A stretch of DNA of 64,000 nucleotides from Anaerobacillus alkalidiazotrophicus (lineage in GTDB: Bacteria; Bacillota; Bacilli; Bacillales_H; Anaerobacillaceae). The position numbers were made by a program, and so were the translations under genes. This document shows positions 1-8,326 of this stretch, in pieces. The stretch's first letter is position 1. Each line of letters opens with the position of its first letter. The notes under the pieces were generated by a model. It saw only the letters and a list, made by a program, of their open reading frames with translations, had not been told where the DNA came from and ran no database searches. The stretch covers positions 62,001-126,000 of the forward strand of contig NZ_MLQS01000019.1 of NCBI RefSeq assembly GCF_001866055.1. Reading direction: 5' to 3'.

Positions 1-213
1 GCCGCAGGAGCAATTGAAGCACTATTCTCCCTATTAGCAATTAAAGATAGTATTATCCCACCTACCATTAATTACGAAACGCCTGATGAGGATTTAGATT
101 TAGATTACGTGCCAAATACCGCTAAAAAAGCCGACGTAAATATCGTAATTTCAAACTCATTAGGGTTTGGAGGACATAATGTTTCATTAGCATTTAAAAA
201 GTATGAAGCTTAA
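1..213 (+). CDS. fabF: 3-oxoacyl-ACP synthase II, C-terminal end (partial)
   Basis: The first 70 codons, open from the window edge, are the C-terminus of a condensing enzyme of fatty-acid elongation. The end carries the KAS-II signature [15 protein letters not shown], which holds the conserved Gly-rich loop and Asn near the active site. The preceding segment with [18 protein letters not shown] is also typical of FabF. The stop is TAA at 211-213, followed by a hairpin terminator. The active-site Cys and His residues lie upstream of the window and cannot be checked. Identity as FabF rather than another KAS paralogue is likely but rests on the C-terminus only. Confidence 0.9.
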   Translation, partial: AAGAIEALFSLLAIKDSIIPPTINYETPDEDLDLDYVPNTAKKADVNIVISNSLGFGGHNVSLAFKKYEA

Positions 214-225
214 ATTTATTATAAA

Positions 226-265
226 AGAACGGGTACGTATTATGACAATACGTGCCCTTTTGTTG
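226..265 (+). terminator. Rho-independent terminator of fabF
   Basis: GGGTACGTAT and ATACGTGCCC form a 10-bp stem with one G-T pair, followed by a short T-rich run. It lies directly downstream of the fabF stop codon. Confidence 0.75.
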
Positions 266-279
266 TTTGCTTAAAGGTT

Positions 280-345
280 GCGGTCACGTAAAGAGTTGAT
301 GCGTCACCGCGGGGAGGAAAAATCATGAAAAGCGGTCACGTAAAA
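280..345. repeat. Direct repeat GCGGTCACGTAAA (two copies)
   Basis: GCGGTCACGTAAA occurs at 280-292 and again at 332-344, with an intervening GCGTCACCGC that can pair with the first copy. A GGGGAGGA Shine-Dalgarno at 311-318 precedes ATG 325, which opens a 10-codon frame (MKSGHVKPFQ) containing the second copy. The element sits in the leader region of the sigma-54 activator gene. It may be a regulatory site or an uncharacterised short peptide; nothing in the sequence decides this. Confidence 0.35.
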
Positions 346-507
346 CCTTTTCAATAAACGGTTCAACAACAATGTTTACGAAAAGCGTTTAAATAAATGA
401 AACATTTCCCTATCCTTTCATATAATTATGTAATATAGATTGATGACCATATTCTTATAACCATCCGCATCTTGAACATAAGCTAGAATAAGGAGGGGAT
501 CTTGTTC

Positions 508-1917
508 ATGCAGTTATCAAAACATTATGAATGGATATTAAATAAAGTTAATATTGGAGTTCATGTCGTGGATAGTCAAGGTGTAACTACTTTTTACAAC
601 CAAACCATGGCTGATATAGATGGATTAGTTCGAGAAACAGTGTTAGGTAAAAATATATTTCAACTTTATCCCTCTTTAACAAGTGAGACGAGCACTTTGA
701 ACTTAGCTTTAAGTAAAGGATGTGAAACTGTAGATGTGATGCAAACCTATGTAAATCTGCAGGGCAAGCAAATTACAACGATTAATAGCACTTATCCTTT
801 ATATGAAGGTGAATTAATTATAGGAGCTGTAGAAACAGCCAAGGAGATAACTCAAATTGTAAGTATGTATGACCAAACACTTGAGTTAAGAAAGCAGTTA
901 TTTCAATCGAAAAAATTAGAACGAATATCTAAAGGATCTGCAGTTTATCATTTCAGTGATTTGATCGGTAAAAATCCAAATTTTCAACAGGCGGTATCAA
1001 TCTCAAAAAGGGCTGCCCGTTCACTTTCACCAGTTATGATTTACGGAGCTACTGGAACAGGAAAAGAATTAGTTGCTCAAAGCATTCATAATGCTAGTGC
1101 TCGCCGCCAAAAGCCCTTTATTGCATTAAACTGCGCAGCAGTTCCAAAAGAATTGTTGGAAGGTTTATTATTTGGTACGAGTAAAGGTGCTTTTACTGGT
1201 GCAATTGATCGACCAGGTATTTTCGAACAAGCTGATGGTGGAACGCTATTTCTTGATGAGTTAAATAGTCTTCATCTTTTACTTCAAGCAAAATTACTTC
1301 GAGTTATTCAAGATGGAAGGATTAGAAGATTAGGTGGAAATGAAGAAAAAAAGGTCGATGTCAGAATTATTTCAGCGATGAATATAAAGCCTAAAAAAGC
1401 GCTAGAGAAAAAAATACTAAGATCTGACTTATATTATCGATTAAATGTCGTCCATATAGAATTACCTCTCCTTAAAGATAGAAAAGGAGACATCCCTATT
1501 TTAATCGACCATTTTATTAAAAAGTGTAATGATTTGTTTGGGTTGAAAGTTAAAGAAGTAAGTATAGAAGCATTACAATATTTAAGTCAATACGATTGGC
1601 CAGGTAATATTCGTGAGTTAGACCATGCAATCGAATCTGCATTTAATATTATTGATTTTGGTTATGAAATGATAGAGAAACACCACTTGCCCTCTCATAT
1701 TTTTAATACAGCATCACAAGTAATTCCTGAAACAGCTAGATTCTCACCAATAAAAGAAAGAATCGATCTACCAAATATTATAGAAGAATTTGAGCGAGAA
1801 ACCATTTTCAGGATGTTTAATGATAATGATCGTAATATTTCGAAAACAGCCAAAGCATTAGGTATAAAACGACAGGCGTTACAATATAAATTAAATAAAT
1901 ACGGAATAGAAAAATAA
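508..1917 (+). CDS. Sigma-54-dependent PAS/AAA+/Fis transcriptional activator
   Basis: This is a bacterial enhancer-binding protein of about 469 residues. An N-terminal PAS sensor domain (about residues 5-115) is followed by a sigma-54 interaction AAA+ domain (about 155-385) with Walker A GATGTGKE near residue 180 and the GAFTGA loop near residue 227. A C-terminal Fis-type helix-turn-helix carries NISKTAKALGIKRQALQYKL. The variant LLFGTSKGAFTGA resembles RocR/BkdR-type Bacillus activators. AGGAGGGG at 491-498 supports ATG 508 (TTG 502 is an alternative). The next gene downstream, kamA, has a consensus sigma-54 promoter, so I infer that this protein activates the lysine cluster. The PAS domain suggests a small-molecule signal, possibly lysine or a derivative; the ligand is unknown. 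Confidence 0.93.
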   Translation: MQLSKHYEWILNKVNIGVHVVDSQGVTTFYNQTMADIDGLVRETVLGKNIFQLYPSLTSETSTLNLALSKGCETVDVMQTYVNLQGKQITTINSTYPLYEGELIIGAVETAKEITQIVSMYDQTLELRKQLFQSKKLERISKGSAVYHFSDLIGKNPNFQQAVSISKRAARSLSPVMIYGATGTGKELVAQSIHNASARRQKPFIALNCAAVPKELLEGLLFGTSKGAFTGAIDRPGIFEQADGGTLFLDELNSLHLLLQAKLLRVIQDGRIRRLGGNEEKKVDVRIISAMNIKPKKALEKKILRSDLYYRLNVVHIELPLLKDRKGDIPILIDHFIKKCNDLFGLKVKEVSIEALQYLSQYDWPGNIRELDHAIESAFNIIDFGYEMIEKHHLPSHIFNTASQVIPETARFSPIKERIDLPNIIEEFERETIFRMFNDNDRNISKTAKALGIKRQALQYKLNKYGIEK

Positions 1918-1946
1918 CGTAAGATTTCTAAATTCCAAAATATAGC

Positions 1947-2053
1947 TTTATCCCACTCTTAAGGGGCAGTAAGACCCCACTTTAAAACTTAAGAAAATCG
2001 ATAAGATTAGGTGGAGGATGAAGGCCCCCCCACTGATTGAAGTTCAGCTTTAT
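1947..2053 (+). repeat. Structured repeat family A, copy 1 (middle-length form)
   Basis: This 107-bp copy runs from TTTATCCCACTCTTAAGGGG to CACTGATTGAAGTTCAGCTT plus TAT. It keeps the left hairpin region and the right terminal segment but lacks the central part of full-length copies (17717-17932, 31033-31249). It lies between the activator gene and the kamA promoter. No open reading frame is associated. Confidence 0.85.
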
Positions 2054-2067
2054 GCGGCTTAGATTAT

Positions 2068-2099
2068 ATCTAGTTGGATTAGTACGTTTTTAACTAGAT
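2068..2099. promoter_or_regulatory. Inverted repeat, candidate upstream activator site
   Basis: ATCTAGTT (2068-2075) and AACTAGAT (2092-2099) form a perfect 8-bp dyad about 145 bp upstream of the sigma-54 promoter at 2242. Fis-type enhancer-binding proteins bind such dyads 80-200 bp upstream of -24/-12 promoters. Assignment to the adjacent activator is inference. Confidence 0.4.
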
Positions 2100-2140
2100 G
2101 GATATCGATTGAATAATTGAATTGGAAAATTCACTTAGAT

Positions 2141-2190
2141 GCAAAAAAAATGGCAGTAATGAAAAATCATTTGCTGCCATTTTTTTTGCA
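2141..2190. terminator. Bidirectional hairpin terminator
   Basis: An A-rich arm plus TGGCAGTAA pairs with TTGCTGCCA plus a T-rich arm. The outer GCAAAAAAAA pairs with TTTTTTTTGC, so the structure works in either direction. It separates the activator transcription unit from the kamA promoter. Confidence 0.8.
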
Positions 2191-2241
2191 TTATATAAAA
2201 ATTAGCTACTTAACTACTTTTCTTTATACGGTTTTACCCCT

Positions 2242-2257
2242 TGGCACGTTTCTTGCA
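2242..2257 (+). promoter_or_regulatory. Sigma-54 (SigL) -24/-12 promoter of kamA
   Basis: TGGCACGTTTCTTGCA matches the sigma-54 consensus TGGCAC-N5-TTGCW at every defined position. It lies 47 bp upstream of the kamA start, with no other gene between, and the upstream neighbour encodes a sigma-54 activator. Confidence 0.92.
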
Positions 2258-2303
2258 ATGATAAAAGGTAAGTAGATTGCATTGAAAAGTAGGGGGTAAA
2301 TGT

Positions 2304-3707
2304 ATGATAAACAAAAGTGGGAAAATTGTTAGACGTCATTACAGTGAGATAGATCTATGGAAAGATGTCCCAGAAGAAAAATGGAATGATTGGATGTGGC
2401 AATTAACGAATACCATACGTACGTTAGATGACCTAAAGAAAGTTGTCAATTTAACTCCTGATGAAGAAGAAGGGGTACGTATCTCAACTCAAACTATCCC
2501 TTTAAATATCACTCCTTATTATGCATCATTAATGAATCCAGAAGATCCACGTTGTCCTATTCGTATGCAGTCAGTACCTTTATCAGCAGAAATAAATAAA
2601 ACGAAATATGATTTAGAAGACCCTTTGTTTGAAGATGAAGATTCTCCAGTACCTGGTCTAACGCATCGATACCCGGACCGAGTCTTATTTTTGGTAACGA
2701 ACCAATGTTCAATGTATTGTCGCTACTGTACTCGTCGTAGATTTTCTGGGCAAGTTGGAATGGGAGTTCCTAAAAAACAATTAGACGTTGCTGTTAATTA
2801 TATTCGTAATACGCCAGAAATTCGTGATGTGTTAATCTCTGGTGGCGATGGACTATTAATTAATGACACTATTCTCGAATATATTTTAAAAAATTTACGC
2901 TCCATTCCTCATGTAGAAGTTATTCGAATTGGTACACGAGCGCCAGTTGTTTTTCCTCAACGAATTACTGAAAAACTTTGTAATATTTTAAAGAAATATC
3001 ATCCAATTTGGTTAAACACACATTTCAATCATTCTCTCGAATTAACTGAAGAAGCTATAAAAGCTTGTGACATGCTGTCTATGGTGGGTGTACCGATAGG
3101 AAATCAAGCCGTCATATTAGCTGGGATTAATGATAGTACGATAATTATGAAAAAACTTATGCACGATCTTGTTCGTAATCGTATTCGTCCTTATTATATT
3201 TATCAATGTGATTTATCGGAGGGGATTAGTCACTTTCGCGCTCCAATTTCTAAAGGGTTAGAAATTATTGAAGGTTTACGTGGGCATACATCAGGATATG
3301 CTGTACCGACCTTTGTTGTTGATGCTCCTGGTGGTGGTGGAAAGATTGCCATTCAACCAAACTATATCATTTCACAAAGTCCCGATAAAGTTGTGCTTCG
3401 TAATTTCGAAGGTGTAATTACTTCCTATCCTGAACCAAAAGGTTACGTTGCAGGGCGTGCTGATGAGTATTTTAATGAAATATACAATATGAAAAAAGAA
3501 AAAGCCGTTGGTATTTCTGGTTTACTCAATGATGAACAATTTAATTTAGTTCCAGATGGGTTAGAGCGCTTAAATAAACGAAAAAAGTATTATTCATCAG
3601 AAAATCACACGAGCCTTAAGGATCGACGTGAAAAACGAGATCAAATGAAAGAAAAGTTGATAAAGTCGAAAGAAAAAAAAGCGGAGGGCAATTCCGAAAC
3701 GCAATAA
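2304..3707 (+). CDS. kamA: L-lysine 2,3-aminomutase
   Basis: KamA is a radical-SAM, PLP-dependent enzyme that interconverts L-lysine and L-beta-lysine. The 467-residue protein has the cluster motif CSMYCRYC, with Cys at about residues 135, 139 and 142, preceded by the family segment PGLTHRYPDRVLFLVTNQ. The SAM-binding stretch LISGGDGLL and the PLP-lysine region near VVDAPGGGGKIAIQPNY are present. ATG 2304 follows AGGGGGT. It is the first gene behind the sigma-54 promoter and is followed by yokU and the acetyltransferase, the arrangement known from Bacillus subtilis (kamA was formerly yodO). The highly charged lysine-rich tail (last ~45 residues) is an extension typical of Bacillus homologues. 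Expression probably depends on SigL and the upstream activator. Confidence 0.96.
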   Translation: MINKSGKIVRRHYSEIDLWKDVPEEKWNDWMWQLTNTIRTLDDLKKVVNLTPDEEEGVRISTQTIPLNITPYYASLMNPEDPRCPIRMQSVPLSAEINKTKYDLEDPLFEDEDSPVPGLTHRYPDRVLFLVTNQCSMYCRYCTRRRFSGQVGMGVPKKQLDVAVNYIRNTPEIRDVLISGGDGLLINDTILEYILKNLRSIPHVEVIRIGTRAPVVFPQRITEKLCNILKKYHPIWLNTHFNHSLELTEEAIKACDMLSMVGVPIGNQAVILAGINDSTIIMKKLMHDLVRNRIRPYYIYQCDLSEGISHFRAPISKGLEIIEGLRGHTSGYAVPTFVVDAPGGGGKIAIQPNYIISQSPDKVVLRNFEGVITSYPEPKGYVAGRADEYFNEIYNMKKEKAVGISGLLNDEQFNLVPDGLERLNKRKKYYSSENHTSLKDRREKRDQMKEKLIKSKEKKAEGNSETQ

Positions 3708-3729
3708 TAAAAAAGAAGGGGGAGAGATT

Positions 3730-3984
3730 GTGAATTGTATGTGGTGTGAAAATAACCAGATAAAAGAAGCAAAAAAGGATTGTTATTGGATCCTGCCTGA
3801 TGGTTTGTCCTCCGTTCAAATATTACAAGTACCAGCCCTTTCATGCAAAAACTGTGGTCTTTATTTAACAGATGAAATGAATCATGAGATAGACTTTGCT
3901 TTATATACACGGAACCTACCCACTAGAAAAAAAGAAATTCTTTATGAGGAATTAATTAATGCGCCTTATAAAGCTACGTTTTAA
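3730..3984 (+). CDS. yokU: YokU family zinc-ribbon protein
   Basis: This 84-residue protein has two CxxC pairs, MWCENNQ near the N-terminus (CMWC) and CKNCG near residue 40, suggesting a structural zinc site of the YgiT/YokU type. GTG 3730 is preceded by GGGGGAGAG and lies 22 bp after kamA, indicating co-transcription. In B. subtilis yokU also neighbours kamA, so the pairing is conserved, but no biochemical role is established. A regulatory or assembly role for KamA would be a guess. Confidence 0.85.
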   Translation: MNCMWCENNQIKEAKKDCYWILPDGLSSVQILQVPALSCKNCGLYLTDEMNHEIDFALYTRNLPTRKKEILYEELINAPYKATF

Positions 3985-4149
3985 TAGTGGGTACTTACCT
4001 CACCGATTGGAAGTAATCGTTCATACACTTCGTTAAATTTTAGTCAAACTTTCTAACGGTTTGATAGGGACATGATTTCCTTAAATAGTTTGATAACTAT
4101 ACTCTTACAATAATTACAGACTAAACTTCAATAAAGAAAGGAGAAAAAA

Positions 4150-5010
4150 ATGATAAAAAAAATTTATCTGTCCTATATTACCCAATGGGAAAAAGGTCAA
4201 AGTTATTCGATGCAAGTGTGTTATGACTTTGTGAGCGAACGATTACGTGTCGATGATTATCAAGGAAATATGGAAGAAATGGTTTCAATGTTAAAAAAAC
4301 TTTCGAAGAAATCGTCTTTTTCAAAAATTATTGTGAAGTCTCGAGTTGAAGATTGGCGCTTTTTACTTTCAAAAGGTTTTTTCTTAGAAGGTGTTATTGA
4401 TAACTATTTTAAAGGTCAAAATGCTTACTTTATGGCCTACTATTTGTCAGATAAAAGAAGAACAAGCCGAGAATGGAAAAAGGAAGATGAGTTAATTGAA
4501 AAAGTATATGAGTTGCCAACTTCAAGTTCAGTAGATCCATTACCTACTGAATACACAATTAGACTAGCAAATGTAGAAGATGCATCGGCATTAGCCAGCT
4601 TATATAACCAGGTTTTTAGCTCGTACCCTACCCCTATAAACGATGAAATGTATATTCAAACTGCTATAAGAGAAGGATCGATTTTTTACGTAGTGGAATG
4701 GGACAGAAGTATTGTGAGTGCGGCAAGTGCAGAGGTAAATACTACGTATTTAAATGCAGAAATAACCGATTGTGCAACGCTTCCAGGATATCGTAGCTAT
4801 GGATTTATGAAGTTACTAATCTCAAAATTAGAAAAAGAATTAGTAAAAAGAAAGATTTTCTGCTCTTATTCGTTAGCAAGAGCGGGATCTTATGGCATAA
4901 ATGCATGTTTAAAAAAACTTGATTATAAATACAATGGGAGATTAACTAATAACTGCTCTATAAGCGATAAATATGAAAATATGAATGTTTGGGTAAAAAA
5001 GTTAATCTAA
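4150..5010 (+). CDS. yodP: Putative beta-lysine N-acetyltransferase
   Basis: The 286-residue protein ends in a GNAT acetyltransferase domain (about residues 135-285), with IRLANVEDASALASLYNQVF starting the fold and the acetyl-CoA loop region around LPGYRSYGFMKLLISKLE. It belongs to the YodP/AblB type. AblB in methanogens acetylates beta-lysine to the osmolyte N-epsilon-acetyl-beta-lysine. ATG 4150 follows AAAGGAGAAA. A gap of 165 bp separates it from yokU, so an additional promoter is possible. With the M20 deacylase and CoA-transferase downstream, the acetyl group may protect an amino group during catabolism rather than make an osmolyte; the sequence does not decide between these. Confidence 0.88.
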   Translation: MIKKIYLSYITQWEKGQSYSMQVCYDFVSERLRVDDYQGNMEEMVSMLKKLSKKSSFSKIIVKSRVEDWRFLLSKGFFLEGVIDNYFKGQNAYFMAYYLSDKRRTSREWKKEDELIEKVYELPTSSSVDPLPTEYTIRLANVEDASALASLYNQVFSSYPTPINDEMYIQTAIREGSIFYVVEWDRSIVSAASAEVNTTYLNAEITDCATLPGYRSYGFMKLLISKLEKELVKRKIFCSYSLARAGSYGINACLKKLDYKYNGRLTNNCSISDKYENMNVWVKKLI

Positions 5011-5048
5011 CTTAGTTAATTGATCTTACATTTTGATCAAATATCTCT

Positions 5049-5255
5049 TTTATCCCATTCTAAAGGGGCAGTAAGAACCCTACCTTACTCAAACCTCAAA
5101 AAAACAGAAAAAATTAGGTGAGATATCTGCCCTTAAATGTACGATATAGAATAGCTTTCGCTTATCATTAGTTATTCTTATCCCTGTGGTATAAGTTAAA
5201 CTAACGATCAATGGGGGATAAAGGAACAACTCCAATGGTCGAAGTTCAGCTTTGT
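5049..5255 (+). repeat. Structured repeat family A, copy 2 (diverged full-length form)
   Basis: This 207-bp copy keeps the order of the full-length form, including the central GAATAGCT...AGTTATTC hairpin and the end GAAGTTCAGC. It has many substitutions, and one side of the right hairpin is degraded. It lies between yodP and the aminotransferase gene. Confidence 0.75.
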
Positions 5256-5325
5256 TAATAGTTTTTACGTTATCTAGGATTTTTTGGAACATTTGCTAGT
5301 AAGTATTGGCAAGAGGAGGAAAGGA

Positions 5326-6684
5326 ATGGAACATAGCCATTTAATTAAACCACTGTTAGACGGTGTCTATCCTACTATTGCTTATGGTAAAGGGGTCTAT
5401 CTCTTTGACACTAATGAAAAAGATTATATAGATGGTTCTTCTGGTGCAGTAACTGCAAGTATCGGTCATGGGGTTCCAGAAATAATTGAAGCTCTTTATG
5501 AACAGGCAAAAAGAATATCGTTTGTTTACCGCGCTCAATTTACAAGTGAACCAGCCGAATTATTAGCAAAAAAATTAAGTGAAATTACAAAAGGAGATGT
5601 AAATTGGGCTTTTTTTGTTAATAGTGGCTCTGAAGCAACTGAAACGGCTATGAAAATTGCAATTCAACATTGGCAAGAACAAGGAATATATACGAAAAAT
5701 AAGATCATTTCGCGTTGGATTAGTTATCACGGAATTACATTAGGGGCATTATCGATGTCAGGACATGTCGGGCGAAGGGAGCGTTTTGTTCCATTATTAG
5801 AGGATTTCCCAAGTGTGTCTGCACCTTATTGTTATCGGTGTCCGTATAACGATACGTATCCTAGTTGCAATCTTCTTTGTGCACTTGAACTAGAACGAGA
5901 GATTAAACGTATTGGGAAAAAATATATCGCGGCGTTTATTGCTGAACCAATTATCGGTGCAGCAGGTGGCGCTATTGATCCTCCGAGGGGATATTACGAA
6001 AAAATCAAAGAAATCTGTGAAAAAAATGATGTTCTTTTCATTGCTGATGAGGTGATGACCGGAATAGGCAGAACTGGAAAAATGCTCGCAATGGAAAATT
6101 GGAATGTTGCCCCTGATATTGTTGCACTCGGAAAAGGTATGACGGCCGGTTACACGCCAATGGCAGCGACATTAGTAAGTGACAAAGTTATGGCACCGAT
6201 TTTAAAAGGGTCAAAAATAATCATGAGTGGCCACACATATAGTGCCAATCCACAGTCAGCAGCTGTATCATTAGCAGTAATTAGCTATATAGAAAAAAAA
6301 GATTTATTAAAGCAGGCTGAACAAATTGGCGATTATTTAAGAACTCAATTACTCACACTTGCTAAGGATTATCCGATGATAGGGGATGTTAGAGGGAAAG
6401 GTTTACTTCTCGGTATTGAATTTGTAGAAGATCAACAACAAAAACGTCCATTTCCAAAACAATTTAAGGTGACAACTCTGATTATTCAAAAATGTATGGA
6501 AAAAGGTTTATTAGTGTACCCAGCCAATTCTGGTGATGAAGGGGTTGGTGGTGATGCGATTATTATTTCTCCACCATTAGTTATTACAAAGAAGGAAGTT
6601 GATGAACTTATTATAAGACTAAAATCAGCTTTAACTGAAGTAAATAAAGAATTAAACCAAATAAAGAGTGATTTACAGAAATAA
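5326..6684 (+). CDS. yodT: Class-III PLP aminotransferase (YodT-like)
   Basis: The 452-residue protein has the class-III fold signatures: NSGSEATETAMKIA near residue 105, LFIADEVMTGIGRTGKM near 240, and the PLP-binding lysine in IVALGKGMTAGYTP. It should transfer an amino group from an omega- or beta-amino acid to a 2-oxo acid. The best start is ATG 5326, preceded by AGAGGAGGAAAGG; an in-frame TTG at 5284 lies in front of this Shine-Dalgarno and is unlikely. It is followed by the CoA-transferase genes after 15 bp, the yodT-yodS-yodR grouping seen in B. subtilis. The substrate is presumably beta-lysine or a derivative, by context only. Confidence 0.88.
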   Translation: MEHSHLIKPLLDGVYPTIAYGKGVYLFDTNEKDYIDGSSGAVTASIGHGVPEIIEALYEQAKRISFVYRAQFTSEPAELLAKKLSEITKGDVNWAFFVNSGSEATETAMKIAIQHWQEQGIYTKNKIISRWISYHGITLGALSMSGHVGRRERFVPLLEDFPSVSAPYCYRCPYNDTYPSCNLLCALELEREIKRIGKKYIAAFIAEPIIGAAGGAIDPPRGYYEKIKEICEKNDVLFIADEVMTGIGRTGKMLAMENWNVAPDIVALGKGMTAGYTPMAATLVSDKVMAPILKGSKIIMSGHTYSANPQSAAVSLAVISYIEKKDLLKQAEQIGDYLRTQLLTLAKDYPMIGDVRGKGLLLGIEFVEDQQQKRPFPKQFKVTTLIIQKCMEKGLLVYPANSGDEGVGGDAIIISPPLVITKKEVDELIIRLKSALTEVNKELNQIKSDLQK

Positions 6685-6699
6685 GAGGGGATGAAACTC

Positions 6700-7374
6700 A
6701 TGAAAGTTTTTACATTAGATGAGGCCCTAACTAATATTAAAGACGGCATGACTATCATGTACGGTGGTTTTGGTGGTGTCGGTAATCCTCCTACACTAAT
6801 CAACGGAATTCTGACTAAAGGTAGTAAAGAGTTGACGTTAATTGGAAATGATGCTGGTTTCCCTAACATTGGGATTGGGAAGTTGATAAGTCAAGGGAGA
6901 GCGAAACGTTTAATCGCCTCTCATATCGGTTCTAACCCAGTGGCCGGGAAATTAATGAGTGATGGAAAATTAGATGTAGAATTTTCACCACAAGGAACAT
7001 TAGTAGAGCGCATTCGCTCAGGTGGGATGGGAATAGGTGGTGTTCTCGTTGATATAGGAATGAATACTAGTTTCTCAGAGAATAAAAAAGTAGTCGAGGT
7101 TGATGGAAGGCAGTATTTAATTGAAGCAGCTTTAACTGCTGATATTTCTATCGTCTTTGCAAAAAAAGCAGACACTTACGGCAATTTAATTTATGACAAG
7201 AGTGCAAGAAATACAAATCCACTTATAGCAATGGCTGGTGATTTAACGATTGCGGAAGTAGAGGAAATTGTACCAGTTGGTCAACTCGAGCCAGAAGAGA
7301 TTATTACACCAGGTGCATTTGTCGATATCGTCATACAAACCGAGGGAGTCGATTGGAAATGGGTATGGGAGTAG
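6700..7374 (+). CDS. yodS: 3-oxoacid CoA-transferase subunit A (YodS-like)
   Basis: This 224-residue alpha subunit of a class-I CoA-transferase carries the family signature around MYGGFGGVGNPPTLINGI and the segment LIGNDAGFPNIGIGKLI. The GAGGGG site at 6685-6690 touches an upstream ATG at 6691 but is well spaced for ATG 6700, which I choose. It overlaps the start of the beta-subunit gene, as expected for a two-subunit enzyme. The pair should move CoA from an acyl-CoA to a carboxylate produced after deamination of the lysine-derived substrate. Confidence 0.9.
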   Translation: MKVFTLDEALTNIKDGMTIMYGGFGGVGNPPTLINGILTKGSKELTLIGNDAGFPNIGIGKLISQGRAKRLIASHIGSNPVAGKLMSDGKLDVEFSPQGTLVERIRSGGMGIGGVLVDIGMNTSFSENKKVVEVDGRQYLIEAALTADISIVFAKKADTYGNLIYDKSARNTNPLIAMAGDLTIAEVEEIVPVGQLEPEEIITPGAFVDIVIQTEGVDWKWVWE

Positions 7375-8018
7375 GTGTAAGAGAGCGAATTGCTATGCGT
7401 GCCGCTGAGGAAATAAAAGACGGGATGATCGTCAATTTAGGCATTGGTATCCCCACATTAGTAGCAAACTACTTACCTAAATCGGTAAATGTAATGTTCC
7501 ATGCTGAAAACGGAATTTTAGGAACTGGTCCTAGTCCCAGAAAAGGTAATGAGGACGCTAATTTGTGTAATGCTGGAGGATTTCCTATAACTGTTGTTCC
7601 TGGAGCCTCGTACTTTGATAGTGCTACTGCGTTTGGAATTATAAGGAAAGGGTTAGTAGATGTCACTATTTTAGGAGCGTTAGAAGTTAGTGAAAAAGGA
7701 GATCTTGCTAACTGGATTGTCCCAGGAAAAAAAGTCCCTGGTATGGGTGGGGCAATCGAACTCGCACAAAAGTCGAAGAAAGTAATCGTGCTTATGAACC
7801 ATGTAAATAAAAATGGAAGTCCTAAAATCTTGCAAACATGTAGTCTTCCATTAACTGCTCAAAGCTGTGTCAATTTAATTATTACAGACTTAGCGGTATT
7901 TAAAGTAACAAAAGATGGTTTATTATTGCTAGAAATTATGAAACCTTATACCGTTGCTGATGTTTACAACCATACTGGTTGTGACTTTACAGTTAATTCT
8001 AACTTAAAAAAAATGTAG
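7359..8018 (+). CDS. yodR: 3-oxoacid CoA-transferase subunit B (YodR-like)
   Basis: The 219-residue beta subunit contains HAENGILGTGP, whose Glu is the residue that forms the glutamyl-CoA thioester in this family. NLGIGIPTLVANYLP and the C-terminal MKPYTVADVYNHTG are also typical. Three closely spaced starts exist (TTG 7353, ATG 7359, ATG 7365); ATG 7359 is best placed behind GAGGGAG at 7342-7348. The gene overlaps subunit A by 16 bp, indicating coupled translation. It closes the operon segment before repeat B1. Confidence 0.9.
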   Translation: MGMGVGVRERIAMRAAEEIKDGMIVNLGIGIPTLVANYLPKSVNVMFHAENGILGTGPSPRKGNEDANLCNAGGFPITVVPGASYFDSATAFGIIRKGLVDVTILGALEVSEKGDLANWIVPGKKVPGMGGAIELAQKSKKVIVLMNHVNKNGSPKILQTCSLPLTAQSCVNLIITDLAVFKVTKDGLLLLEIMKPYTVADVYNHTGCDFTVNSNLKKM

Positions 8019-8050
8019 TCGAATTGGTTTTTAAAGATTAAGAGTATAAA

Positions 8051-8165
8051 GAGAACTCGTTCTAGCTTCGCTAGAACATCGAAAATTCAGATGGAGTCTC
8101 AACTCCACCTGAATGGAAGTTCCCACCTACGCTCCGCTTAGAGGTGGGGGTCTATGACCCTTAAG
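8051..8165 (-). repeat. Structured repeat family B, copy 1
   Basis: This 115-bp element has three hairpins in a row: TTCTAGC/GCTAGAA, a 12-bp stem ATGGAGT/ACTCCAC flanked by TTCAG/CTGAA, and CCCACCTACGC/GCTTAGAGGTGGG. It recurs at 10993-11106 in the same orientation and at 27712-27825 inverted. The following 160 bp (to 8326) hold a degraded family-C-like segment (GCTGTCTAGTTACAGTGCC) and no gene. Confidence 0.85.
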
Positions 8166-8326
8166 TACAAATCAATTTGATTAAAAAGCTGTCTAGTTAC
8201 AGTGCCTTAACGACTAGTCACCTTACCTCATCTAACTTTGTTAACGATAAGTCTAGCTTTTTACGTATAGAGCTGTAGAGTATTGGCTTTTGTAATCAGT
8301 TGTATTTTTTTGAAGGAGGCTCTGAA

